The notes beneath the pieces were generated by a model. It searched no databases. It had not been told where the DNA came from and worked only from the letters and a program-made list of their open reading frames with translations. A stretch of DNA of 24,988 nucleotides. Origin: Limiplasma sp964416065 (GTDB lineage Bacteria > Bacillota > Clostridia > Christensenellales > Aristaeellaceae). Made by a program: the position numbers and the translations under genes. How positions within the stretch are numbered: the first letter of the stretch is position 1; the number at the start of each line of letters is the position of its first letter. The stretch spans positions 1-24,988 of the forward strand of contig CAYQCL010000031.1 in NCBI GenBank assembly GCA_964416065.1, given 5' to 3'. Below are positions 1-8,494 of the stretch, piece after piece.

Positions 1-68
1 CTGGTGTCACTATTCTACACCTTGACGGAGGTTTACACAATCTTTGGGATAGTCTTAATTACAAACTC

Positions 69-96
69 ATTATACGCGATCATTTCTCAATTTCAA
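69..96 (-). promoter_or_regulatory. Probable leftward promoter at window edge
   Basis: Reading the minus strand, a TTGAAA -35 box (91-96) and a perfect TATAAT -10 box (69-74) are separated by 16 bases. It points off the left end of the window, so the gene it serves is not visible. A possible GTG start with an AAGGTG ribosome site lies near positions 8-10 but too little follows to judge. The rest of 1-168 shows no gene. Confidence 0.5.
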
Positions 97-168
97 GTGC
101 AAACAGACATTTCATTACAACTTCGTACATGAAAAATGTCACAACTCATACGCCGCGACACAGGGCCT

Positions 169-204
169 AAAAAAGTTCAGGGTGCAGGGAGATCCCCCTG
201 CACC
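169..204 (-). terminator. Rho-independent terminator after phosphoglucomutase
   Basis: On the minus strand a 9-bp perfect stem (arms 196-204 and 181-189, GGTGCAGGG/CCCTGCACC, 6-base loop) is followed within a few bases by six T (169-174). It lies about 28 bases past the stop of the phosphoglucomutase gene and would end that transcript. Confidence 0.85.
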
Positions 205-231
205 CATGGCTTCCGTGCCCTAAAGGGACAA

Positions 232-1650
232 TCATGCCATCGGAAGCTCAAGGAATTCCGCCATCACGCGGGTCAGACGCTCGGCCTCCGCGCGGGTCGG
301 CATCTCGCAGAATACACGCAGCCTCGGCTCCGTACCGCTGAAGCGAGCGATGATCCATCCGTTTTCAAAGATCACCTTGCATCCATCCATATAATTGGTG
401 CCTACCACCGGTACGGGGAAGGCGGGCAGCTTTTTGTCGATCATGAGCAGCTTTTGCAGCTTCTCCTTGATCTCCTGATCAAAGGGCCAGTCGTGCTCCG
501 CCATGTAGGTGGTGCCGAATTCAGCGTAGATTTCCTTCATGAGCTCGCTCATTTTCTTTCCGCTTACGCTGAGCATCTCCACCAACAGCGTGCCCGCATA
601 GATGCCATCCTTGCCGTTGATATGGCCGCGCACGGTAAGACCGCCGCTGCTCTCGCCGCCGATCACCGCGTTATGCTTCTGCATGGCGGAGGAAATGTGC
701 TTAAAGCCGACCGGCACCTCGTAGCAGGTCTCGCCGAACGCCTCTGCGACGCGATCCAGCAGATGCGTCGTGGCGATGTTGCGAACCGCCGGCCCGTGCC
801 ATTGCTTATACTTAAGCAGGTAATAGTACAGCAGCACCAAAATCTGATTGGGATGAACAAACTGACCTTGGTCATCAATAATGCCCAGTCTGTCCGCGTC
901 ACCGTCGGTCGCGATACCGATGTCCGCATGCTGCTCAAGCACCGCTGCCTGCAAGGCGCCAAGCGTATCGGAATTAGGCGCGGGGAGACGGCCGCCAAAA
1001 AGCGTGTCGTGGCGCTCGTGGATGACGCTCACATCGCAACGCGCGGTCAGAAGAATGGTTTGAAGCGAGGTGCGGCTGACGCCGTACATCGGATCCAGCA
1101 CGATCCGAAGGTTGCGACTGCGGATCGCATCCATATTCACGCCACGGATAATCGCGTCTAGATATTGGTTCTGCGGATTGATCTCCTGCACGAGGCCAGC
1201 CTCAATCGCCTTTCTGTAAGGAACGGCCATGATCTCCTCGGCCTTGACCCGATTTGCCGCCGCTCCCAGCTCATTGGTAATCGATTCCTCGGCATCACGA
1301 CCACCCTTGGTAAAGAGCTTGATGCCGTTATAGAGAGCGGGGTTATGGCTGGCGGTTACGGCCATGCCATAGGCCAGCCCATAATATTGCACGGTAAACA
1401 TAATCAGCGGCGTAGGCGCTTCACGATTGATCAGAAGCACATGGATTCCCTCGCCCGCCATGACCTCGGCGGCCCACTCAGCTGCCTCGCGGCTCAGGAA
1501 GCGCCTATCATAGCCAATACAGAAGCTCTTGTCCTGCACGTCCTCAGCCTTAATGCGCAGAGCCACCGCCCGCATCAGCTTCTGGACATTCTCCTTCGTA
1601 AACTCGTCGCCAATGATCGCGCGCCATCCGCCGGTACCAAATGAAATCAT
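232..1650 (-). CDS. Phosphoglucomutase/phosphomannomutase family protein
   Basis: A 472-aa cytoplasmic alpha-D-phosphohexomutase that interconverts hexose 1-phosphates and 6-phosphates. All four family motifs are visible: the active-site serine loop TASHNP (Ser101), the metal-binding loop DGDADR (249-254), the sugar-binding GGESSGG (331-337) and the C-terminal phosphate-binding RFSGTEPR (near residue 440). Length is normal for the family. The ATG at 1648-1650 follows a GGAGGG ribosome site. It lies just downstream of the broken GH94 phosphorylase gene in the same orientation and is followed by a strong terminator, so the two probably formed an operon: phosphorolysis gives a sugar 1-phosphate, which this enzyme would feed into glycolysis. 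Substrate preference (glucose, mannose or glucosamine phosphates) cannot be told from the sequence alone; the SHNP/GGESSGG type fits a phosphoglucomutase. Confidence 0.93.
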   Translation of the reverse strand: MISFGTGGWRAIIGDEFTKENVQKLMRAVALRIKAEDVQDKSFCIGYDRRFLSREAAEWAAEVMAGEGIHVLLINREAPTPLIMFTVQYYGLAYGMAVTASHNPALYNGIKLFTKGGRDAEESITNELGAAANRVKAEEIMAVPYRKAIEAGLVQEINPQNQYLDAIIRGVNMDAIRSRNLRIVLDPMYGVSRTSLQTILLTARCDVSVIHERHDTLFGGRLPAPNSDTLGALQAAVLEQHADIGIATDGDADRLGIIDDQGQFVHPNQILVLLYYYLLKYKQWHGPAVRNIATTHLLDRVAEAFGETCYEVPVGFKHISSAMQKHNAVIGGESSGGLTVRGHINGKDGIYAGTLLVEMLSVSGKKMSELMKEIYAEFGTTYMAEHDWPFDQEIKEKLQKLLMIDKKLPAFPVPVVGTNYMDGCKVIFENGWIIARFSGTEPRLRVFCEMPTRAEAERLTRVMAEFLELPMA

Positions 1651-1671
1651 CGGAAGATCCCTCCATATCCG

Positions 1672-4070
1672 TTAGTATTCATTAATCTTACTGCTTCTTA
1701 TTGTAACACATTTATTTCCTGATTGGAAGGAGTTACTCCATTGTGACATTGACCTGGTCTCTCCACTTTCAAAGCAGGGTACCTGCTCCACGGGTCTTCC
1801 ATCCACTGTCAGACTTTTAACGCCCTTCTGTACATGGTCAGGATTGACCACATCGATATGATAGGTCGCGCTGCGCCACTTGCGCACCGCCTTGAAGCCG
1901 TCCCAGCTAGCGGGGATACAGGGATCGATGGTCAGGCTGTCCATTTCGGGACGGATACCGAGAATATAACGCGTCGCCGCGTAGTAGCTCCATCTGGCGG
2001 AGCCCGTCATGAAGGGATGGCGCGCACGGCCATGGGCCGTATGATCGGCTCCCATGATGAACTGGCAGTAGCTATACGGCTCGGCCTGTCGAATCTCCAT
2101 GATATCGTTCTGACGTTCAGGAAGAAGGGCCATATAATGCTTCATCGCGCGATCGCCTCTGCCCAGCATACACTCGGCCACCCAGGACCAGGGATTGGGA
2201 TGGCTGAATGCCGCGCCATTTTCCTTGATTCCGGGGTAGACGCGGGTTACGAAGCCCACGCCGTTATCCGGTGTTCGGAAGCTGGGAGCGTTTAGCATCA
2301 GGCCATAGGGCGTAAAGAGGTAGCTCTCCACCGCATCCATGCAGCTCAGCCCCTGCTCCCGTGTGGCCGTGCCGCTGATAACCGCCCATGTATTGCTTTC
2401 CAGATGGACCTTGCCCTCGGACGCGGTATGGGAGCCAATCGGACGGTTATCCCCTGTGATGCCGCGCAGGAACCATTCGCCGCCCCACAGCACCTTCCCA
2501 CATATCTCCTTCATCTCGGCCGCCTGCTTCAGGTAACGCCGCGCATCGTCCTCATGACCAAGGCAGCGGGCCATATCCACAAAATGCTCCACCGCCCAGA
2601 TTCAGGCATTCGTTCCAATCGGCGCGCAGACCCTTGCATACGCCGTTTGGCCCCACCTGAGAAAAGCTGAAATCAAGGATGGCGCACATATGACGATAAA
2701 CGGTGTCCTCACCCTTATCTGCGTAGGGAATCACCTTCTCAAGGAAGTCGCGCTCCCCCGTCTCCCGTACATACTCGGCAATCGCAGGAATCAGCCAAAG
2801 CGCGTTGTCGGCGCAGGTGTCCTTAAGTCCGTGAATCATGCTGCCCTTGTCCGGCGTAGGCACAAAGGTGGTGAATTGAAGCTCTGCTTCCGCTCCGGCT
2901 CAAACCACGCGGGATTAAACAGGTGCAGACCATAGCCCATTTTGACCTGACCATGCAAAAGCTGCTCGATGCGCGTGCGGCACATCACAGGAGCCGCGTG
3001 TGGGATGCACATCGCGTCCTGCGCGGTATCGCGATAGCCCAGACCGGTCCATCCACCAACCTCGATAAAAGAGGCGAAACGGCTGAAGCTGACGTTGACC
3101 TGGCTCTGATAAAGGTTCCACAGGTTCAGGCTGCGATTCATGTCAATCTCGGGCGTCTCGACCTGAAGGCGGCACAGCTTCTGATCCCAATAACCGCGCA
3201 GAGCGATAAACGCGCTATCGGTATAGGTGTCCGCATACTTTTCGCGTGCCGCGCGGGCTGCCTTCGCGTCGCCGGTACCCAGCAGGAAGCGCGCGCGGAT
3301 CTCCTGCCCCGGCTTAAGCACATAGCGCTTTTGCAGCGCCCCGCAATGATTGTTGCCATCCTCAAAGCTGCCGCTCATCTCGCCCTTCACAACGGCGATG
3401 GGATTGCTTTCAGTGCGCCAGGGGCCGATGAAGCTGTCCCGAAGACAATCAAAGCCGTCCGGTTGAAAGCTCGAGGTGAAGAATTCATAGCTGTTTTCCT
3501 CATAATGCAGCTCGTATTCCACCGCGCCGTCCACAAAGTGGGATCCGGTGGCATACAAGCTCATTTGGAAGTTCTGATTGTCCATATCAATATGATGGAA
3601 GCTGAATTCACAATAGCCATAAAGGCTGATTTTGCGCTCACGCTCAGAAGCGTTTTTCAGGCGAATCTCCCATACCTCCACATCATCGTCCAGAGGAATG
3701 AAGATCGTCTGAGCGGCCTCGATGCCGTCCGCCTCACAATGATAAGTCGAATAGCCAAAGCATGGCGACATTCATACTTTGCGCTGTCGAGAGGACGGCC
3801 TACGGGCTGGCAGCTGATCGACCAATATTTTCCGTTCTCTTCATCCCGAACATATACATAGTGACCCTGACGATCCAGCGGCACGCCGTTGGGACGAAAG
3901 CGCGTAACGCGATGATACTGTGGGCTCTGGTTCCAAAGGTAACCGCCAGCAGTCTGATTCATAACCGCGCCCAACCGCTTCTGACCAAGCTAATTGGTAA
4001 ATCTGAAGGGAACGTCGACACGATCGATCACATATTCCCGCTGCTCGTCGTCAAAATAACCATATCTCAT
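1672..4070 (-). pseudogene. Broken GH94 disaccharide phosphorylase (cellobiose/chitobiose phosphorylase type)
   Basis: Pieces in different frames together cover nearly the whole of a GH94 phosphorylase (about 800 aa), an enzyme that cleaves a beta-linked disaccharide with phosphate to a sugar 1-phosphate plus free sugar. The start is ATG at 4068-4070 after a GGAGGTG site, giving MRYGYFDDEQREYVI, typical of the family. Recognisable later segments are FSRFASFIEVGG, GLGYRDTAQDA and KGLRADWNECLN, which carries the catalytic Asp of the family. Lesions: an in-frame TAG at 3990-3992 where relatives have Tyr in TNYLG; one-base losses near 3760, 2867 and 1757; and a roughly 40-base deletion at 2587-2598. 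If the last shift is undone the protein ends with VNVTME and a TAA at 1733-1735. Cellobiose versus N,N'-diacetylchitobiose specificity is unresolved. Some single-base lesions could be assembly errors, but the combination makes a functional protein unlikely. Confidence 0.9.
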
Positions 4071-4190
4071 GAAGAACACCTCCGAACTGCAATTTTGCGT
4101 TCATAGCATAACATTCCATTTTCAAAACTGAAATGAACCCTTATGTAATTTTTTGTACCGAATTGGGAAAATACATGTTTCTCCACATGC

Positions 4191-4219
4191 TTGCGAATTA
4201 CGGACATTTCTGCTATGCT
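4191..4219 (+). promoter_or_regulatory. Sigma-A-type promoter for rluB and likely the following three genes
   Basis: TTGCGA (4191-4196) and TATGCT (4214-4219) are separated by exactly 17 bases, 38 bases ahead of the rluB start. No clear promoter or terminator was found between rluB and the three genes that follow, so this may drive all four. Confidence 0.6.
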
Positions 4220-4257
4220 ATGCGGTGAAAAGATAAAAGGATTTATTGGAGGAAGCT

Positions 4258-4962
4258 ATGCGGCTGCAAAAATACCTGGCTCAGTGCGGCGTCGCCTCCC
4301 GCAGGGCGGCCGAAAAACTGATCGCGGATGGGCATATCAGCGTGGATGGAGCCGTTGTCACGGAAATGGGCGTCCAAGTGGAGATTGGACAGGACATTCG
4401 AGTGGACGGAAGGCTGATTACGCCGGAACCGGAAAAGCGTTATATCATGTATCATAAACCCGTCGGAGAGATAACGACAGTCAGTGACCCCGAGGGTCGC
4501 GCGACTGTTCTGGACAAGTTTCAGGATCTTCCCGTCCGTCTTTATCCTGTTGGACGCCTGGATTATGACAGCGAGGGTCTTCTCCTTCTCACCAATGACG
4601 GTGATCTGACCGAACGCATGCTGCATCCCTCCTGCGAGGTCGAAAAGGTCTATCTGGCACGTGTGAGCAATCAGGTCACGCCAGAGGAGGCGCGCAGACT
4701 GGAGATGGGCGTGATGGTGGACGGGCGCAGAACGGCCCGCGCCAGGGTCAAGCTTTTGGGCGTCAATCCCCTTTATACCGACATGCTTGTAACCATCCAC
4801 GAGGGTCGCAACCGCCAGGTAAGAAAGATGGTCGAGCAAATCGGACATCAAGTAGTGCTTCTGCGGCGCATTCGGTTCGGCCCGCTGAGGCTGGGCGATC
4901 TTCCGCGCGGCATGTGGCGCGATTTGACCGAGGAAGAGCTGCAGCAGTTAAAGCGGCTATAA
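4258..4962 (+). CDS. rluB: Ribosomal large-subunit pseudouridine synthase, RluB/RsuA family
   Basis: A 234-aa RNA-modifying enzyme. Residues 1-50 form an S4 RNA-binding domain (RLQKYLAQCGVASRRAAEKLI). The catalytic motif GRLDYDSEGLLLLTNDG (residues 99-115) carries the nucleophile Asp102, and RNRQVRKM plus LRLGDLPRGMWRDL near the C terminus are typical of the RluB branch, which isomerises a uridine in helix 89 of 23S rRNA. The start was placed at ATG 4258 because TTGGAGGAAG sits immediately upstream; an earlier in-frame TTG at 4246 lies inside the ribosome site. RsuA (16S) activity cannot be excluded, but Bacillota members of this shape are normally RluB. Confidence 0.93.
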   Translation: MRLQKYLAQCGVASRRAAEKLIADGHISVDGAVVTEMGVQVEIGQDIRVDGRLITPEPEKRYIMYHKPVGEITTVSDPEGRATVLDKFQDLPVRLYPVGRLDYDSEGLLLLTNDGDLTERMLHPSCEVEKVYLARVSNQVTPEEARRLEMGVMVDGRRTARARVKLLGVNPLYTDMLVTIHEGRNRQVRKMVEQIGHQVVLLRRIRFGPLRLGDLPRGMWRDLTEEELQQLKRL

Positions 4963-5006
4963 GGCGCGCTTGGAATTTTTTACTAATTATACGGAGGGAT
5001 GATAGC

Positions 5007-5633
5007 ATGGCAGCAAAGAAAAAGGGACTTCTGGACGGTGTATTGGAAACGCTGGGCGACGTAGGCGGAGAGGTGCTGGGCGACACGCTCAAAAGCCTCA
5101 CATTCCAAAAGGACGAAAGCGGCCTGGGTGGCGTCATTGGCGATGTGCTGGGGGCCGTTTCCGGCAAGAAAAACGAAAGCGTTCTTGAAAGCGTGATCGG
5201 CAGCATTACCGGTGTCTCTGAGAATTCCAAAAGCGATTCGCTACTTGGTACCGTTATCGGCGGCGTCATTGAAAATAAGGATGAAATCATTCAGGGGCTG
5301 GATACCATAATCAAGAGCACGGGCAAAAAGAAAACGTCTACGAAAAAGAGCACGTCAACCGCAAAGAAAACCACGTCCACGAAGAAGAAATCCTCTTCCT
5401 CCACGAAGGAATCCTCTTCCTCCAAGGTGGCCTCTTCCACCGCAAAGAAGTCTTCCTCCTCCAAGGCGGCTTCTTCCACCACGAAGAAGTCCTCTTCTTC
5501 CAAGGCGGCCTCTTCCGCCACGAAGAAGTCTTCCTCCTCCAAGGCGGCTTCTTCCACCACAAAGAAGTCTTCCTCCTCCAAGGCAGCTTCCACGGCAAAG
5601 AAAACCTCAACAAAGAAAAAGAGCAATCCATGA
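5007..5633 (+). CDS. Lys/Ser/Ala-rich repeat-tail protein of unknown function
   Basis: A 208-aa protein starting at ATG 5007 behind GGAGGG. I do not recognise a family. Residues 1-110 are acidic to neutral and internally repetitive, with Gly/Val/Leu segments such as LLDGVLETLGDVGGEVLGD, SGLGGVIGDVLGAVSGKK and SDSLLGTVIGGVIENK that look like short amphipathic helices. From about residue 108 the protein is a very basic low-complexity tail of Lys, Ser, Thr and Ala (units like KKSSSSKAASS) ending KKTSTKKKSNP. The tail resembles those of histone H1-like bacterial proteins in composition only; DNA, RNA or polyanion binding is an inference. It lies 44 bases after rluB and its stop overlaps or abuts the next membrane-protein gene, so it belongs to a unit with the membrane protein and the Hsp70-like ATPase. 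Confidence 0.75.
   Translation: MAAKKKGLLDGVLETLGDVGGEVLGDTLKSLTFQKDESGLGGVIGDVLGAVSGKKNESVLESVIGSITGVSENSKSDSLLGTVIGGVIENKDEIIQGLDTIIKSTGKKKTSTKKSTSTAKKTTSTKKKSSSSTKESSSSKVASSTAKKSSSSKAASSTTKKSSSSKAASSATKKSSSSKAASSTTKKSSSSKAASTAKKTSTKKKSNP
5401..5595 (+). repeat. 39-bp coding minisatellite, five copies
   Basis: The anchor CAAGG recurs at 5423, 5462, 5501, 5540 and 5579, exactly 39 bases apart each time. Each unit encodes 13 residues of the form TTKKSSSSKAASS. Copies differ mainly at synonymous third positions (tcctcttcttcc versus tcttcctcctcc) and at the first residues (TA, TT or AT). Being a multiple of three, unit gain or loss would change tail length without breaking the frame. Confidence 0.9.
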
Positions 5634-5644
5634 GGGATCACGAA

Positions 5645-6490
5645 ATGAGCGTATATGATCATTGGCAGACCCAAAAGGAAGCGCTGCGGCGCTCCCTTGA
5701 GGCACAGCATGATATGGCGGGAGTGGTTTATCAGGTTCGTCACGCGCTTTTACAAGCGGAGCAAAACGCGTTGGCTGAGCTTAACGACGATGTTCTTCGC
5801 CAGCAGGCAGGGGTTCTCATGAGCTGCGTCAAAACAGCCGTCGGGCTTCTGGATACGCAGATTGCCTTTCAGGTCTGGGTGCCGCAGCACGCAAAAGAAC
5901 AGACAAGGTCTAAAAGGCGTCTCGCCCTCTGGGTAATCGTGCTGCTTTTGCAGCTTTTGCTGGGAGGCTACTGCTATTTTATGCGCCTGCCACTGGGCTG
6001 GATCATCGCTCTGGCTGTTCTCGCTGTGGGACTCTGCGCTTTTGTCGCCGAATGCAAGGGCGTTTCGTCTTCCGCAGGGAAGGATGAGGTTCGCGTTACG
6101 CTCAAGCCGGACGTTGACCGCCTGTTTACCCTGCTGGATGGACAGATCCACGCGGTGGATCGTTCGCTCAACGATCTGGGCTACTTGAACGAACAGCTTC
6201 GTGGAGGCTCGGAATGCACGGACGCGGCGACGTTATCCTATGTTGCCGATCTTTTGGAAGCGTTGTATGAATGTGATGAGAGCGTGCGCGAGCCTGCTTG
6301 CGGCGCCGCTGACAGAATGCTTGAAAGCATGGGGCTGTGGGCGCTCCCCTATTCCGAGGAGAATCGCCGCCTGTTTAGTGCCCTTCCCAGCAAGACGGAG
6401 ACCCGCACCTTGAGTCCCGCCATTCTCTCCGCGCAGGATCACAGGCTGCTTCGACGCGGCACGGCCGCCGTGCGCATCGACGCGGCGTAA
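5645..6490 (+). CDS. Membrane protein with two adjacent transmembrane helices, unknown function
   Basis: A 281-aa protein that I do not recognise. Residues 1-85 are helical and charged, probably cytoplasmic. Two membrane helices follow as a tight hairpin (LALWVIVLLLQLLLGGYCYF and GWIIALAVLAVGLCAFVA) with the basic stretch RSKRR just before the first, which suggests both ends face the cytoplasm. The C-terminal ~140 residues are soluble. I chose ATG 5645 because GAGGG lies eight bases upstream; an ATG at 5630 overlapping the previous stop (ATGA) would add five residues. It sits between the repeat-tail protein and the Hsp70-like ATPase with almost no spacing (16 bases to the latter), implying translation from one message and a possible membrane complex. 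Confidence 0.75.
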   Translation: MSVYDHWQTQKEALRRSLEAQHDMAGVVYQVRHALLQAEQNALAELNDDVLRQQAGVLMSCVKTAVGLLDTQIAFQVWVPQHAKEQTRSKRRLALWVIVLLLQLLLGGYCYFMRLPLGWIIALAVLAVGLCAFVAECKGVSSSAGKDEVRVTLKPDVDRLFTLLDGQIHAVDRSLNDLGYLNEQLRGGSECTDAATLSYVADLLEALYECDESVREPACGAADRMLESMGLWALPYSEENRRLFSALPSKTETRTLSPAILSAQDHRLLRRGTAAVRIDAA

Positions 6491-6506
6491 GCAATGAGGA
6501 AGCGTC

Positions 6507-8393
6507 ATGAGATATATCGGATTTGATTTAGGCGACGGCGAAAGTGCTGTCGCGGCCTTTGAACACGGCTCCGGAATCGAGCCGATTATTTTGCCTGTTG
6601 CGGGGGCCAGAAGCTTATTGAGCGCCGTCGGATTGGTATCCGGCGAGATCGTCGTCGGAGAGCGCGCGTATACGGATGCCCTCGCCGATGATCTGAGCGT
6701 GCGCTTCAAGAGCCGTTTTACCACGGATCCGGCGAGCTATGACGACATTGTGCGCTTCGGTCGCGGCGTGCTACGCGAGTTGGCGGACTCAGGGGCTCTT
6801 TCGCCTGACGACTGCTTCGTCGTAGGCTGCCCCGCCGGTTGGAACGCGGCCTGTCGGGCACGCTATCGCGATCTGCTCATGCGCGCGGGCGTCTATTTGC
6901 CGCAGGTGATTTCCGAATCGCGCGCGGCTTTCCTTTATGCCAAATACGCCCGCACAGTCGCGATGGATGTTGATGTGCTCAACGAAAGCGCCCTGGTCGT
7001 CGATATCGGCAGCTCGACGCTGGATTTTGCCTATATAGTGGATGGGCGCGAGACGGCCGTTGGCACCTTTGGCGAGACGGCGCTTGGCGGCGGCATTCTG
7101 GACGCCGCACTTCTAAGGCGAGCCGTGGAGCGCAGTCGCGAAAAAAAGGCCATTCGCGCCGTTTTTGATGAAAGCCGAAGCTGGTACAGCTACTGTGAGC
7201 TTGAGGCCCGCCGCGTCAAAGAGGCTTATTTCACTGCACTTTCGGATAAATCGTCTCCCGTCGTGAAGCGCCACCTTCGCATCTGCTATGACGGCATTCA
7301 GAGACTGACGATTCAGCTCGATAATGAAGAAGCCATTCATCTGGTGGACGAACCGCTGCCTGAGCTGGATGGGCGAAGCTTTGCTCAGGCCATCCGAGAA
7401 TCGCTTGAAAACGCCGCGCGCGTAACGCAGGATCGGCCGCCGCAGCTGCTTTTGCTCACGGGCGGCGCGTCCAAAATGCCTTTTTTCAGAGAGCTTTGTC
7501 AGGAAATATTTGATTCCGCCATCGTTTTAAGCTGTCCAGAGCCAGAATTCTCCATTGCCAAGGGCCTGGCCTACGCGGGATGGATTGACGAAAACCTTCG
7601 CGCCTTCCGGCAGGCGATTCGCGATGAAATTACCGACCAGCGCGTAAGCGCGATCGCCTTTGACGCGATGCCTGACCTGCTGCCTGCCGTTGCCGATCTT
7701 TTGAGCCGACTGATTTTAGACGAGGCCGCTCTACCCATCGCGGAGCAATGGAAGCGTGGGGAGATTGCCACGCTGGAGGAAATGAACCGCCGTGTTTCCG
7801 AACGGGTTGAGCGGGTCCTTGCTTCTCCCCTGGCCGAGGAGGCCCTGGCTCCGGCAGTCCAAAGCTGGATTTCGGGTCTTACGGAGCGTCTTCAAGAGAT
7901 GGTTGATCCCATCTGCGACCGCTATGACGTCCCTCGCAAGCAAATGCGGCTGAACCTTACCGCCGACGGCATGGAAGGGATTTCCGTGGATGCCGGCGGG
8001 CTGATGGGGCTTGGGCCGGTCAAGGCTGTTTTGGGCGTGACCGTCAGTGTCCTCGCGGCTCTCTTGTGCGGTGGCAGCGGCATCGCTTTGATTGCCTCGG
8101 GTCCTGTCGGTCTGCTTGCGGGGCTTGTGATTGGCGCGATCGCCTCGTTGCTTGGCTGGGGCCCGGTTTCCGGCGCGCTGATGCGCATGAACGTACCGAT
8201 ACTGCTGCGGCGTGTGAACATCGAAAAGCGCTTGAAGAGCGATTCGACCCGCCTCGAACTGAAAAACGCTCTTCTGAAATTCTTTTCATCCGAGGAAAGC
8301 CCCTTTCAAAAGCAGGTCGTCGACGGATTTTCAAAGTCTTTTCGGGGATACGTTTATTCCATTTCACAAGCGGCAGAGATTCCAATCGAGTAA
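6507..8393 (+). CDS. Hsp70/actin-fold ATPase with C-terminal membrane segment
   Basis: A 628-aa protein with an N-terminal Hsp70-like nucleotide-binding domain (about residues 1-360). Phosphate-1 is IGFDLGDGES (4-13), phosphate-2 is VVDIGSSTLDFAYI (164-177) and the adenosine motif is LLLLTGGASKMPFF (314-327), followed by PEPEFSIAKGLAYAG. No canonical beta-sandwich substrate-binding domain follows. Instead residues 360-500 look helical, residues 503-557 form a Gly/Ala-rich hydrophobic stretch (VTVSVLAALLCGG and GPVGLLAGLVIGAIASLLG) long enough for a membrane hairpin, and the last 70 residues are charged. It is therefore not DnaK itself. ATG 6507 follows a GAGGAAG site. It ends the unit with the repeat-tail and membrane proteins, suggesting an ATP-driven membrane assembly; its substrate is unknown. 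Confidence 0.82.
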   Translation: MRYIGFDLGDGESAVAAFEHGSGIEPIILPVAGARSLLSAVGLVSGEIVVGERAYTDALADDLSVRFKSRFTTDPASYDDIVRFGRGVLRELADSGALSPDDCFVVGCPAGWNAACRARYRDLLMRAGVYLPQVISESRAAFLYAKYARTVAMDVDVLNESALVVDIGSSTLDFAYIVDGRETAVGTFGETALGGGILDAALLRRAVERSREKKAIRAVFDESRSWYSYCELEARRVKEAYFTALSDKSSPVVKRHLRICYDGIQRLTIQLDNEEAIHLVDEPLPELDGRSFAQAIRESLENAARVTQDRPPQLLLLTGGASKMPFFRELCQEIFDSAIVLSCPEPEFSIAKGLAYAGWIDENLRAFRQAIRDEITDQRVSAIAFDAMPDLLPAVADLLSRLILDEAALPIAEQWKRGEIATLEEMNRRVSERVERVLASPLAEEALAPAVQSWISGLTERLQEMVDPICDRYDVPRKQMRLNLTADGMEGISVDAGGLMGLGPVKAVLGVTVSVLAALLCGGSGIALIASGPVGLLAGLVIGAIASLLGWGPVSGALMRMNVPILLRRVNIEKRLKSDSTRLELKNALLKFFSSEESPFQKQVVDGFSKSFRGYVYSISQAAEIPIE

Positions 8394-8431
8394 AGCCGAA
8401 ATCATAACCTTGTATTTTTATAGGAATTGCA

Positions 8432-8460
8432 TTGCATTTTAACTGTCCTTTCTGTATAAT
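8432..8460 (+). promoter_or_regulatory. Promoter for the PepSY protein
   Basis: TTGCAT (8432-8437) and a perfect TATAAT (8455-8460) with 17-base spacing, in the short gap after the Hsp70-like gene. It supports the start at 8495 and shows that the PepSY gene is transcribed separately. Confidence 0.75.
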
Positions 8461-8494
8461 GCGCTTATATTATCAAGAAAGGAGCATCTTCGAG

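Noticed and set aside
136..1161. Long plus-strand open frame (341 codons) opposite the phosphoglucomutase
   Set aside because: It is antisense to a gene with complete family motifs and has no recognisable domain or ribosome site; a by-product of codon bias.
2923..3861. 312-codon plus-strand frame opposite the GH94 remnant
   Set aside because: It stays open while the sense gene is broken, but its composition is that of antisense sequence and it has no motif or start signal. The sense strand matches GH94 clearly.
4914..5006. N-terminal extension of the repeat-tail protein into rluB
   Set aside because: It would overlap the rluB coding end out of frame and lacks a ribosome site, whereas ATG 5007 has GGAGGG at ideal spacing.
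5401..5595. CRISPR-like regular repeats
   Set aside because: The period is 39 bases with no unique spacers, and the array lies in frame inside a protein gene.
5291..5743. Minus-strand Glu/Phe/Val repeat frame opposite the minisatellite
   Set aside because: It is only the complement of the Lys/Ser repeat and lacks a ribosome site; the plus-strand frame continues from a normal N-terminal domain and operon.
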